A stretch of 64,000 nucleotides of DNA from an uncultured bacterium (GTDB lineage: Bacteria; Cyanobacteriota; Vampirovibrionia; Gastranaerophilales; Gastranaerophilaceae): NCBI GenBank assembly GCA_949294395.1, contig CASFGU010000029.1, positions 23,408-87,407 on the forward strand. The letters are read 5' to 3'. Every line of letters starts with the position of its first letter. Position 1 is the stretch's first letter. The translations under genes were made by a program, and so were the position numbers. Positions 51,069-59,935 of the stretch are shown in pieces. The notes under the pieces were generated by a model. The model made no database searches and was not told where the DNA came from. It saw only the letters and a program-made list of their open reading frames with translations.

Positions 51069-51089
51069 GTATCAGATTTATACAAATAA

Positions 51090-51120
51090 AAAAGACCTGA
51101 CATTAAGCCGGGTCTTTTTT
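51090..51120. terminator. Bidirectional terminator between rpsP and 51139
   Basis: Stem AAAAGACC / GGTCTTTT, T run on the plus strand and A run upstream, serving both convergent genes. Confidence 0.85.
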
Positions 51121-51138
51121 ATTTGTATCTAAGATTGC

Positions 51139-51633
51139 TCAGTTACCATCGACTTCGTAAATGCCAAGCTCATTTTTAACATCACCGTCAACTATATCAC
51201 CTGCATTAACGGTTGCTATATTCTCTTTTGTTTTTTGAACAGAGCCATCAGGCATTTTCCTTTTATATGCGGAAATATCATCAATATCAGCCGGTTCTTT
51301 AAAAATAAATCCTTTGTCAGGACGATCTGCCCTGACGTGTGTAAATTCACATCCAATAAGTCTGTATGTATCATCTTTTTCTGTATCTCTAATTTCAGCA
51401 CCGCTCAATCCGAAGAAATTAACGGAGCCGTCATCTTGAACAGCAACAGCGGCTTTTCTTTCGGCGTCTTGCTGCCTGTAAGTAACTTTTGTTCCGTCTT
51501 TTAGGGTTACGGTGTATTCTTTGTACTGTTCCCAGAGACCGTCCTTGTCTGTCGCATTTTTTGTTTTAACCTCTTGTTTTGCAACTTCAGCTTTTGAGAA
51601 GCTTACGCCTCCGATATTAACCGGTTCTGTCAT
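51139..51633 (-). CDS. Hypothetical protein with F-x-K/S-type start
   Basis: 164 residues, unrecognised. Starts MTEPVNIGGVSFSKAEVAK, again with an early SFSK-type motif. The middle (EYTVTLKDGTKVTYRQQDAE) and the rest are beta-rich: VAVQDDGSVNFFGLSGAEI, YRLIGCEFTHVRADRPDKG. No signal peptide. ATG 51633 selected for AAAGGAG seven bases upstream. The C-terminal part repeats turns of the type (D/N)GS/DGT, like a beta solenoid or bacterial effector. Function unknown. Confidence 0.65.
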   Translation of the reverse strand: MTEPVNIGGVSFSKAEVAKQEVKTKNATDKDGLWEQYKEYTVTLKDGTKVTYRQQDAERKAAVAVQDDGSVNFFGLSGAEIRDTEKDDTYRLIGCEFTHVRADRPDKGFIFKEPADIDDISAYKRKMPDGSVQKTKENIATVNAGDIVDGDVKNELGIYEVDGN

Positions 51634-51904
51634 AATAATCTCCTTTCCTTTTATCACTCGTGTAATAGCAATTCCTTGTTATATATCTTTTAAAAAATTC
51701 CAATCACAAAAATTGCCCAAATAATGCAATTAAATATCATAAATTTCCAAATAACAGATATAACAATGCTTTATGGGCTTTACAATTCTTAATGTAAATT
51801 CTGCGATTTATAGTATTTAATCTCTTATATATGTTCTTATAAGCTATTTTTTATCGTTCTGAAATTTAAAAGTATCTTTTAGAATTAAATAGAGGTTAAA
51901 TTTC

Positions 51905-52228
51905 GTGAATATAAAAAAGCAGTTAGGTATAAAAATAAAACGCCTGCGGCAGAAACGTGGCATGACGCAGGAACAGCTTGCGGAAAAAATTGATATAGCA
52001 ACGCGAACACTTTGCGGGATTGAAAACGGTGAAAATTTTATGACAGCAGATACACTTGAGAAAATTTTTGAAGTATTGAATATTTCAGCAGGTGAACTTT
52101 TTGCATTTGATCATTTAAAGCCTCAGGAAGAATTAATCAGGGAGATTATTCAGGATTTGCATAAAATTAAAAACAGGGAAAAAGTAGAAACAATTTACAA
52201 ACTTGTAAAGGCTGTGTTAGCGGAATAA
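51905..52228 (+). CDS. XRE-family HTH regulator
   Basis: 107 residues, GTG start. HTH at 9-65: IKIKRLRQKRGMTQEQLAEKI, IATRTLCGIENGENFMTADTL, EKIFEVLNISAGELFAF; the C-terminal helix (IIQDLHKIKNREKVETIYKLV) may dimerise. A paralogue of 44796. Stands between a convergent pair of hypothetical genes; a divergent gene lies upstream at 51139. GAGG sits about nine bases before the GTG. Confidence 0.85.
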   Translation: MNIKKQLGIKIKRLRQKRGMTQEQLAEKIDIATRTLCGIENGENFMTADTLEKIFEVLNISAGELFAFDHLKPQEELIREIIQDLHKIKNREKVETIYKLVKAVLAE

Positions 52229-52278
52229 TTTATCCGGCATAATTTATGCAAAATGCAGAGCCCGTTGATTTAAAATAA

Positions 52279-52304
52279 AAAAACGCTTTTTTAAAAGCGT
52301 TTTT
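52279..52304. terminator. Bidirectional terminator
   Basis: Stem AAAAACGCTTTT / AAAAGCGTTTTT between the convergent XRE gene and the 160-residue gene. Confidence 0.85.
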
Positions 52305-52786
52305 TATTTATCTCTGAATTTGCTGATTTCTTCAAAATAGTGTTCCAGTGCAACATACCCGCGGTAAATTTCATTTGAGATAGTTACGTAGCTGTTTGCA
52401 TCAATGAATTTTAATTCTTTTGTGCGGATTTCCATAATAGTATCCGCATCTGTTTTAAGTTTTTCGTCATTTGAGGCAGACCATTTTTGAAGAAGTGCAA
52501 GTTCTTCATACATCTGTTTCATTGTAGTGTATTCAAGCGTATTAAAGTCATATTTTGCAAGCAGCTGTTTTTCAGCGGCGGTAATTCTGCTCTGGACAGC
52601 CTGAAACTGGAAAATTCGTTTGATAATCATATAATTATCAGCCAGTTTTTTATGAGAATACGGAATAGTATTTTTAGCCAGAAGCGCTGCATAAGAGCGT
52701 GATGTGAAAACTTCATCCTCTTTTGAAAAAGCGCTTTTTTTAGTTAAATCAAAATTAGACTTTGCTGTAGTAATTTCTTCTATCAT
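52304..52786 (-). CDS. Hypothetical helical protein
   Basis: 160 residues, unrecognised, entirely helical in appearance: MIEEITTAKSNFDLTKKSAF, then RIFQFQAVQSRITAAEKQLLAKYDFNTLEY and MYEELALLQKWSASNDEKLKT, consistent with a coiled-coil or four-helix bundle. No cysteine, signal peptide or membrane helix. GGGGGTACC before the ATG. It lies downstream of the G12 pilin at 52868 on the same strand (82 bases), so it may share that transcript. Function unknown. Confidence 0.65.
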   Translation of the reverse strand: MIEEITTAKSNFDLTKKSAFSKEDEVFTSRSYAALLAKNTIPYSHKKLADNYMIIKRIFQFQAVQSRITAAEKQLLAKYDFNTLEYTTMKQMYEELALLQKWSASNDEKLKTDADTIMEIRTKELKFIDANSYVTISNEIYRGYVALEHYFEEISKFRDK

Positions 52787-52867
52787 GGTACCCCCGTAGA
52801 TAGGTTAATAATAGAATAAGAAAATATATTTGTCATGTAAAACAGGCAAATTTTTAACATATTGTAA

Positions 52868-53861
52868 TTATTGACCAAAGTCGCCTCCTACCTGATAATC
52901 TGTGTACTGCAGGGATTCATCAGTTAAAACGGTATCAATTTTAGTTATATAATTGCTGATTTTTTTAGGCCCGATTATGAAGAAAAATACATCGGCTCCC
53001 AGCTGGTTAGGCGCTTTTATGCCGTTTGCGTCAATCATTAATACTCCGCATTGTTTTGAGTAAGATGCTACGGTTTCGTAGCCGCCTTTCCCGTCAGAAA
53101 TCCAGTTGCCGTCAGCATCTGTTTTTTTATTATTAAATATTCTTCCGCATTCTGAATCTCCCCCGACGTAAGGATGTATCCCGACAACTGAGCCGTCCGG
53201 GAGTATTCCTCTGTAAAAAGATGTAGCGTTATATGAACCATTTTTCCCTTTGCCGTCGTTTTTTACGGAAGGGTATTTGAAAGTTGATACCGTACATCCT
53301 TTCTTTCCTCTGTCACATATTTGTAGAGTTTTGAATTTTGAGAAAAACAGGTTTGCGTTTTCTTTTTCGGTTTTATCCTGCTGGAATACTCCCACGTAAT
53401 CGGAAGCTCCCATTTCATATTTAAGCTTGTCCAGTACACTGAGTACAGTTGCATACGTTTTTTTAGTCTGGGTAATCATGACTTTATCCTTGTACTTTCC
53501 GACAAGACCGGGAATTGTCATCGCCGCGACAATTCCGATAATCCCGAGGGTGATGAGGACTTCTGCTAATGTGAAAGCGGCTTTTTTAGAAGTGAAGCGT
53601 GAGGAGTGAGGGGTGCAGCAGAGTTCCCTCTCCCCTTGAGTGAGAGGGGTAGAGGAGTAGGTTGGATTTACAAATCCGACAGCAAAGCCTGATAGCCATA
53701 TCGACTTAATATTAGCGCCCGCAAAGGAAAAAGATTTGAAAAAATCAAAGCGCTTAATATATTCTAAAAGTGTCCACCTGAAACCCTTATCCTGAGCGGA
53801 TTTACAGGACGCCGAGCCCCCCCCCCCCTCTGAGTTTTGAAGCTATTGTTGTGTTTTCCAT
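52868..53861 (-). CDS. Phase-variable pilin-like gene A, out of frame at a G12 tract
   Basis: The mature pilin part FTLAEVLITLGIIGIVAAMTIP lies at 53575 and downward, with no ATG, GTG or TTG between it and the only good start: ATG 53861, AAGGAG six bases upstream. That start reads 11 codons (MENTTIASKLR), then 12 Gs (53817-53828), after which the frame hits TAA. With 14 or 11 Gs the frame runs open for ~330 codons through the pilin helix to stop 52868; with 13 it stops early. The leader would be ~96 residues. The pilin frame is closed above the tract by TAG. The globular part has Cys pairs. Off in this copy, unless transcripts slip. Confidence 0.75.
53658..53681. repeat. GTCGGATTT palindrome within the pilin A leader
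   Basis: Copy of the GTAGG(T/T)TGGATTTACAAATCC repeat family, lying in the predicted leader coding region of pilin A. Confidence 0.65.
53817..53828 (-). repeat. G12 contingency tract of pilin A
   Basis: Twelve Gs on the coding strand, 33 bases after the ATG, context AGA(G)12CTCGGC. Slippage by +2 or -1 would put the pilin in frame. Confidence 0.85.
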
Positions 53862-53891
53862 AAATATCTCCTTTCTTTTATTATATTATTA

Positions 53892-53919
53892 ATTATAAAT
53901 GATTTTTTAGAAATTGCAA
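53892..53919 (-). promoter_or_regulatory. Promoter of pilin A with a palindromic -35
   Basis: Minus strand: TTGCAA, 16-base spacer, TATAAT, ~30 bases before the ATG. TTGCAA is its own inverse and could also serve leuS on the plus strand, where TATTTT follows 18 bases later. Confidence 0.7.
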
Positions 53920-54031
53920 TATAATTTGCGTATGGCATATTTTTATGCTAACCTTTTAACAGAAATAAGATTAAGTCGCCGCTATTGGCTTAACCCCCCG
54001 CGGCAGAAGAGTTAGGGAGAAAAATATAAGT

Positions 54032-56551
54032 ATGAAAGAAAGTTATTTTCCTCAGGAAATAGAAAAGAAGTGGCAGAAAGTATGGGAAGAAACAGGAGCT
54101 TTTAAGACTCCTGACGAGAGCGATAAGCCGAAATATTACGCGCTTTCTATGTTTCCGTATCCATCCGGCAAGCTTCACATGGGGCACGTCAGAAACTATA
54201 CAATTACAGATGTAATTGCAAGATTTAAAAAGGCTCAGGGATATAATGTTCTTCACCCGATGGGATGGGACAGTTTCGGGCTTCCTGCTGAAAATGCCGC
54301 AATGAAACACGGTGCGGATCCTGAAAAATGGACTGTGGAAAATATCGCTTATATGACTAAACAATTAAAAATGCTCGGGCTTTCTTACGATTGGGATAGA
54401 GAAGTCACCACCTGCAAGCCGGATTATTATAAATGGACGCAGTGGCTGTTTTTGCAGCTTTACAAAAAAGGTCTGGTTTATAAAAAAGAGGCTGCCGTAA
54501 ACTGGTGCAATGAATGCGGGACAGTTCTTGCAAACGAGCAGGTAATCGACGGCAAATGCTGGAGATGTGATCATGAAGTTGAGAAAAAATATTTATCCCA
54601 GTGGTTTGTAAAGATTACGGATTACGCAGAAGTCCTGCTGGATGATTTAGATAAGCTTCCGGGCTGGGGCGATAACGTTAAAACTATGCAGGCTAACTGG
54701 ATTGGAAAATCTCAGGGTGCAATTTTTAAATTCCCTGTTGTAGATGCGCCGAATGGTGAGAAAATTGATGTGCCTGTATATACAACAAGACCTGATACTG
54801 TTCACGGTATAACATACCTTGTTGTGGCGCCTGAATATAAAGATATTGAAAAGCTTACAACTCCTGAAAATAAAGAGGCCGTTGAAGCATACCGTGCGAA
54901 CGCCCGCAAGATGACTGAAATCGAAAGACTTTCAACAGAACGCGTAAAAACAGGTGTTCCTCTTGGTACTCACTGCAGAAATCCGTTTAACGGAGAAATT
55001 TTCCCTCTGTGGACTGCTGATTATGCGCTTGTTGAATACGGAACCGGTGCTGTTATGGCTGTTCCGACGCACGATACAAGAGATTTTGATTTTGCGAAAA
55101 AGTATAATCTGCCGATGAAGGTTGTTTTAACCCCTCACCCGTCCTCCGGACACCCTCTCCCGCAAGGGGCGAGGGACTTAACAGAAGCCTATACTGAGCC
55201 CGGGGTTCTTATAAATTCTGGCGAATTTGACGGAATGGGTAATGAGGAAGCTAAAAAGGCAATTACTGAAAAAGCTGTTAGAGAAGGTTTCGGCGAATTT
55301 AAAACACAATACAGGCTCCGTGACTGGTTAATTTCCCGTCAGAGATACTGGGGCGCGCCTATCCCTGTTGTATATTGCGAAAAATGCGGGATTCAGCCGG
55401 TTCCGGAAGACCAGCTTCCTGTATTGCTGCCGAAGGATGTTGATTTCAGCGTAGTTGGAAAATCTCCGCTTCTTACCTCAAAAACTTTCCTTGAAACAAC
55501 CTGCCCTTGCTGCGGCGGAAAGGCTACACGAGAAACCGATACAATGGATACTTTTATTTGTTCAAGCTGGTATTATCTCCGGTATGCGGATGCTAAAAAC
55601 GATAAAATGCCGTTTGCAAAAGACAAAGTTAATCACTGGCTGCCGGTTGATCAGTATGTCGGCGGAATTGAGCACGCAATTCTCCACCTTTTGTACTCGA
55701 GATTCTTTACAAAAGCTTTGCGTGATTTAGGGCTGCTTGATTTTGATGAACCTTTCAAAAACCTTTTAACTCAGGGAATGGTGTTAAAAGACGGTTCTAA
55801 AATGTCAAAATCCAAAGGTAACACGGTTGACCCTGATGAAATCTTTGAAAATTACGGGGCTGATACCGCAAGATTATTTATCCTGTCAGATTCACCGCCG
55901 GCAAGAGATTTTGACTGGTCTGATGCAGGTGTTGAAGGCTGCTATAAGTTCCTGAACAGAGTATGGCGACTTGTGGCATCAAACGCTGATGATATTTCAT
56001 TAGAGGACGCCTCACGCTTCACCCATCACTCTTCATTCAAAAAAGAAAACGATGACCTAGTCCGCTGTGTTCATATTGCGATTAAGGGAATTACAAACGA
56101 CATTTCGAACGACTTCCAGTTTAATACTGTAATCTCCAAATACCGCGAACTTACCAATGCGATTTATGAATGGCGCGGCAAAAAGTCACAGCTTGACGCT
56201 GAGGATAAATCAGTAATGAGCTTTGCGATTGTGACACTGCTTAAACTCATGTCGCCGGTTGCGGTTCACCTGACAGAAGAAGCATGGCACGATTTAGGTG
56301 CGACAACTTCAATCCATGATGAACCTTGGTGCAAATGGGATGAAAACCTTGCAAAAGCAAGTTCAATTACTCTCGTTGTTCAGGTTAACGGAAAGGTTAA
56401 GGATAAGATTGAGGCTGATGAGGCTTCAAGTGAAGATGAACTGAAAGCCTTAGCTATGAACAGCGAAAAGGTAAAAGAATTGACAGAAGGGAAAACAATT
56501 GTGAAAACCATTGTTGTTCCGAAAAAACTGGTCAATATCGTTGTTAAGTAA
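54032..56551 (+). CDS. leuS: Leucyl-tRNA synthetase with in-frame repeat insertions
   Basis: 839 residues. HIGH-type motif MFPYPSGKLHMGHVRNY, zinc-knuckle C-N-E-C ... C-W-R-C, editing domain (TTRPDTVHGITYLVVAPEY, YGTGAVMAVPTHDTRDFDFA), and the KMSKS loop DGSKMSKSKGNTVDPDE; the C-terminal anticodon-binding domain is present. At residues ~367-382 the usual short turn is replaced by TPHPSSGHPLPQGARD, encoded by a copy of the intergenic CCCTCTCCCGCAAGGGGCGAGGG repeat. A second repeat-like segment lies near residue 660 (DASRFTHHSSFKKE). GGGAG upstream. Reads otherwise normally. Confidence 0.95.
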   Translation: MKESYFPQEIEKKWQKVWEETGAFKTPDESDKPKYYALSMFPYPSGKLHMGHVRNYTITDVIARFKKAQGYNVLHPMGWDSFGLPAENAAMKHGADPEKWTVENIAYMTKQLKMLGLSYDWDREVTTCKPDYYKWTQWLFLQLYKKGLVYKKEAAVNWCNECGTVLANEQVIDGKCWRCDHEVEKKYLSQWFVKITDYAEVLLDDLDKLPGWGDNVKTMQANWIGKSQGAIFKFPVVDAPNGEKIDVPVYTTRPDTVHGITYLVVAPEYKDIEKLTTPENKEAVEAYRANARKMTEIERLSTERVKTGVPLGTHCRNPFNGEIFPLWTADYALVEYGTGAVMAVPTHDTRDFDFAKKYNLPMKVVLTPHPSSGHPLPQGARDLTEAYTEPGVLINSGEFDGMGNEEAKKAITEKAVREGFGEFKTQYRLRDWLISRQRYWGAPIPVVYCEKCGIQPVPEDQLPVLLPKDVDFSVVGKSPLLTSKTFLETTCPCCGGKATRETDTMDTFICSSWYYLRYADAKNDKMPFAKDKVNHWLPVDQYVGGIEHAILHLLYSRFFTKALRDLGLLDFDEPFKNLLTQGMVLKDGSKMSKSKGNTVDPDEIFENYGADTARLFILSDSPPARDFDWSDAGVEGCYKFLNRVWRLVASNADDISLEDASRFTHHSSFKKENDDLVRCVHIAIKGITNDISNDFQFNTVISKYRELTNAIYEWRGKKSQLDAEDKSVMSFAIVTLLKLMSPVAVHLTEEAWHDLGATTSIHDEPWCKWDENLAKASSITLVVQVNGKVKDKIEADEASSEDELKALAMNSEKVKELTEGKTIVKTIVVPKKLVNIVVK
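55129..55176. repeat. Intergenic repeat inserted in frame in leuS
   Basis: CCCTCACCCGTCC, then CACCCTCTCCCGCAAGG and GGCGAGGG. Its reverse complement differs by one base in ~23 from the intergenic copy at 62574-62597. Its length is a multiple of three within the leuS frame. Confidence 0.7.
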
Positions 56552-56585
56552 CAGCAGGCAGTGCCGTCTGTATAAAGATGACAGG

Positions 56586-56617
56586 ACGATAAGACTTATT
56601 ACAGTCTTATCGTTTTG
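56586..56617 (+). terminator. Terminator after leuS
   Basis: Stem ACGATAAGACT / AGTCTTATCGT followed by TTT. Confidence 0.8.
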
Positions 56618-56732
56618 TTGCTTACCGGCTATTCTTTTAACTTTTATTTACAAATAGTAAAATTACGGATTTTATAGTTTTTCTGTATTATAATAAAAGA
56701 TGTTAAATACAGATGATTAGGGATAGAGAGTT

Positions 56733-58112
56733 TTGAAGAAGCAGAAATATTATTTTATAGCAATAGGCGGAGTCGGAATGAGCGGGCTTGCAAAGTATTT
56801 GCTGGAAAACGGCTGTGAAGTTGCAGGGTCTGATGTTTGCGACGGAAAATATGTTCAAAAAGTAAAGAAAATGGGCGCGGAAGTTCATATAGGGCACAGT
56901 GCGGGCAATGTGCCGGAAGATTGTGTAGTGATTGCAAGTACGGCAATCAGACAGGATAATCCTGAAATGGTAAGAGCAAAAGAATTAGGATTACCTATTT
57001 ATCACAGGTCTGATTTACTGGCGGAAATTTCAAGGGAAGGGAAATTTTTCTTAGGGTATTCAGGCACCCACGGGAAAACGACAACCAGCGGACTTTCCGC
57101 TTATGTAATGGAAAAAGCAGGGTTGAAGCCTTCTTATGTTGTCGGCGGCATAATTCCCGAACTGGATACAAACGCACACTGTCAGGACGGCAGATGTTTT
57201 GCGGCTGAACTTGATGAGAGTGACGGCACTATTGTTAAATACGTTCCGAATATCGTTGTTATAAATAATCTTGAGGCTGACCACCTTGATTTTTACAAAA
57301 ACGGACTTCAATCTATTTTAGAAACTTTTGAAGAGTTTATTGCAAAAATGCCGCAGGATGGAGTCGTTCTGGCAAATAATGATTGTGAAGCGACAAGAAA
57401 ACTTCACAGCCATAAAACTGTTACTTTCGGACTTTCCGATGGTGCGGATTATCAGGCGAAAAATATTGAGTACAATTCTGAATATACAAAATTTGATATT
57501 TACTATAAAGGGGAATTCCTGACAGATTTAAAAATTATCCTGAAAGGCAGACATAACGTCTATAATTCGCTTGCGGTTCTTGCAAGCCTTCATCAGGCAG
57601 GAATTGACATAAATCTTGTTAAACCGCATTTTGCTACATTTACCGGTATGGGCAGACGCTTTCAGAAGGTCGGCTCGGCAAAAGGTGCAGTTATTTATGA
57701 TGATTACGCACACCATCCGACCGAAATCAAGGCAGCGCTTTCTTCAGCATTAAGTTTTAAAGATAAACACGTTATTGCAGTTTTCCAGCCTCACCGATAT
57801 ACAAGACTTAAAAACCTCTGGGACGAATTCTTGAACGCTTTTGAAGGGGTTGATAAGGTTGTTGTCACAGATGTATATGCAGCGTCAGAAGACCCTATTG
57901 AGGGAGTAAATTCCTCTGCATTTGAGGCGGATCTTGAGAAAAAAGGGATTCCTTGCAAGTATGTTTCAGGAGATATGAAAGCTGTTGCAAAAGTTCTTTT
58001 TGAAGAACTTAAAGATGATGACATAGTGATAGGGCTCGGTGCCGGTACAATTACTGCACTCGGGAAAGAGCTTATTGCCTTAGATAAGGAGTTGAGCGAA
58101 GTTGCGGGTTGA
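56733..58112 (+). CDS. murC: UDP-N-acetylmuramate-L-alanine ligase
   Basis: 459 residues, TTG start. Adds the first residue of the peptidoglycan peptide. FIAIGGVGMSGLAKYLLENG at the start, ATP loop GYSGTHGKTTTSG, CAAELDESDGTIV, VINNLEADHLDFY, and DDYAHHPTEIKAAL. Normal length. Begins the run murC-murB-ddl-ftsQ, part of the division and wall cluster. Overlaps murB by 11 bases. GAGAG lies just before the start. Confidence 0.96.
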   Translation: MKKQKYYFIAIGGVGMSGLAKYLLENGCEVAGSDVCDGKYVQKVKKMGAEVHIGHSAGNVPEDCVVIASTAIRQDNPEMVRAKELGLPIYHRSDLLAEISREGKFFLGYSGTHGKTTTSGLSAYVMEKAGLKPSYVVGGIIPELDTNAHCQDGRCFAAELDESDGTIVKYVPNIVVINNLEADHLDFYKNGLQSILETFEEFIAKMPQDGVVLANNDCEATRKLHSHKTVTFGLSDGADYQAKNIEYNSEYTKFDIYYKGEFLTDLKIILKGRHNVYNSLAVLASLHQAGIDINLVKPHFATFTGMGRRFQKVGSAKGAVIYDDYAHHPTEIKAALSSALSFKDKHVIAVFQPHRYTRLKNLWDEFLNAFEGVDKVVVTDVYAASEDPIEGVNSSAFEADLEKKGIPCKYVSGDMKAVAKVLFEELKDDDIVIGLGAGTITALGKELIALDKELSEVAG

Positions 58113-59001
58113 GGAAGATTTTGAAGTTGCGAAATTGACGAGTTTTAAAACCGGCGGGAAGATAAAAAAAGTTTATTTCCCTGAAAGTTCTGCAGATTTT
58201 CTTGAAGTCGCAGAAAAAGAATCCGATTTCAAAGTCTTTGGCAATCTTACAAATACACTTGTCTCCTCTGACGGTTATGACGGCGTTGTAGTAATTACAA
58301 CAGGCATGAAGAATTTTTCAATTGAAGGGACAAAAGTTACGGCAGAATGCGGGCTGAAAGGTCCAAAATTATCGCAGGCTGCGGCAAAAGAAGGGTTAAG
58401 CGGGCTTGAATTTATGGTTGCATTCCCGGGTTCTATCGGCGGTGAAGTCTTTATGAATGCCGGCGCGCACGGTCAGTCGATAAGTGATACTCTTATGCAA
58501 GTTACCTGCTGGTCGCGGGATAGAGGTGTTTTCCAGTTATCAAAAGAGGAAATGGAGTTTTCATACAGAACCTCAATCTGCCAGAAGGAAGATTTCATCA
58601 TTTTATCTGCGGAATTTTACTTAAAACCCGCGCCGGAAGAAGAAATAAATGCTAAAATGAAAGAAAATCTGGATTTCAGACATTCAAAGCAGCCGTCGCT
58701 TGCTCTGCCGAATTGCGGTAGTGTATTCAGAAATCCAGAAGGAGATTCCGCAGGCCGTCTGTTGGAAGCGTCGGGCGCAAAGAATATCGCAGTCGGCGGG
58801 GCTCACGTTTATGAAAAACACGCGAATTTTATAATTAATGATAAAGCAGGAACTTCCCTTGATATTCTGCAAGTTATGTACAAAATGTACAATGGAGTAA
58901 AGGAGAAGTTCGGAATTGAATTAAAACCCGAGGTCAGGTACCTCGGCGGAAATAACGAAAAAGAGGTTGAAATATGCAGGAAATTAAAAATGATAAAATA
59001 A
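58102..59001 (+). CDS. murB: UDP-N-acetylenolpyruvoylglucosamine reductase
   Basis: 299 residues, TTG start inside murC. Reduces UDP-GlcNAc-enolpyruvate to UDP-MurNAc using FAD. SFKTGGKIKKVYFPESSAD, then FMVAFPGSIGGEVFMNAGAHG, FSYRTS, LPNCGSVFRNPEGD and SGAKNIAVGGAHVYEKHANF. The usual Ser near the C-terminus is in GSVFRNP. Type II-like short form. Overlaps ddl by 28 bases, so the three enzymes are translationally coupled. Confidence 0.95.
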   Translation: MRVEEDFEVAKLTSFKTGGKIKKVYFPESSADFLEVAEKESDFKVFGNLTNTLVSSDGYDGVVVITTGMKNFSIEGTKVTAECGLKGPKLSQAAAKEGLSGLEFMVAFPGSIGGEVFMNAGAHGQSISDTLMQVTCWSRDRGVFQLSKEEMEFSYRTSICQKEDFIILSAEFYLKPAPEEEINAKMKENLDFRHSKQPSLALPNCGSVFRNPEGDSAGRLLEASGAKNIAVGGAHVYEKHANFIINDKAGTSLDILQVMYKMYNGVKEKFGIELKPEVRYLGGNNEKEVEICRKLKMIK

Positions 59002-59927
59002 AAAAAGATGCAAAAATCGCTGTATTATGTGGCGGAATGTCCTCAGAAGCAGAGGTTTCAATGCGTTCCGGCAAAGGCTGTTATGATGCTTTAAAACGGC
59101 TAGGGTTTGAGAATGCAGAACTCGTTGTCGTTGATAAAAATATTGCGGAAACTCTTAAAAAAGGAAATTACGACTACGCCTTCAACGCGCTTCACGGAAA
59201 ATATGGCGAGGACGGATGTATTCAGGGAATTCTTGAAATTCTGCAAATCCCTTATACCGGCTGCGGCGTTATGGCAAGTTCTCTTTGTATGAATAAAGAA
59301 TTCACAAAAAGAATCCTTTCAACCTGTCCTGATATTCCTATGGCAAAATCCGCCTTTGTCCGCAAAGGCGACGATGTTATGGAAAAGACAAAAGATTTAA
59401 AATATCCGCTTTTTACAAAACCTGTATGTGAAGGTTCAAGTTTCGGGATGACAAAGGTGGATAAACCGGAGGATTTAAAAGCTGCTTATGAACTCGCTGT
59501 AAAATACAATAACGATGTTCTGGTGGAAGAATTTATCGACGGCTTTTTCGTAACTGTAGGCGTTCTTGAGTGTGAAGGCAAACCTTTTGCTACAGAAATC
59601 CTTGAAATCAGACCGAAAAATGAATGGTACGATTTCGAGGCAAAATATAAAAGCGGAATGTCTGAATTTATAGTTCCGGCAAGGCTTGCTGAGGATGTAA
59701 CAAAACATGTAAAAGAAGTTGCCGTGAAAGCTTTTGAAACAGCAGGCTGCCGCGGAGTTTCAAGAATTGATTTTATGATGAAGGATAATATTCCGTATCT
59801 TCTTGAAATCAATACAAGTCCCGGAATGACCGCTCTTAGCGATTTGCCGGCACAGTCCGCCGCTATGGGCATAGATTACGATCATCTGGTGCTAAATATT
59901 TTACAGAGCGCAGGAATAAATAAATAA
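58974..59927 (+). CDS. ddl: D-alanine-D-alanine ligase
   Basis: 317 residues. ATP-grasp enzyme making the D-Ala-D-Ala dipeptide for peptidoglycan. Motifs: VLCGGMSSEAEVSMRSG, ALHGKYGEDGCIQG, KPVCEGSSFGMTKV, VEEFIDGFFVTVGV, and metal site LEINTSPGMTALSDLP. Start ATG 58974 lies within murB behind GAGGTTGAA. Followed nine bases later by ftsQ. Confidence 0.96.
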   Translation: MQEIKNDKIKKDAKIAVLCGGMSSEAEVSMRSGKGCYDALKRLGFENAELVVVDKNIAETLKKGNYDYAFNALHGKYGEDGCIQGILEILQIPYTGCGVMASSLCMNKEFTKRILSTCPDIPMAKSAFVRKGDDVMEKTKDLKYPLFTKPVCEGSSFGMTKVDKPEDLKAAYELAVKYNNDVLVEEFIDGFFVTVGVLECEGKPFATEILEIRPKNEWYDFEAKYKSGMSEFIVPARLAEDVTKHVKEVAVKAFETAGCRGVSRIDFMMKDNIPYLLEINTSPGMTALSDLPAQSAAMGIDYDHLVLNILQSAGINK

Positions 59928-59935
59928 GGAAACTA

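Noticed and set aside
53519..53521. ATG 53521 as the true start of pilin A
   Set aside because: It lies inside the hydrophobic pilin helix, after the cleavage site, so it cannot give a working prepilin.
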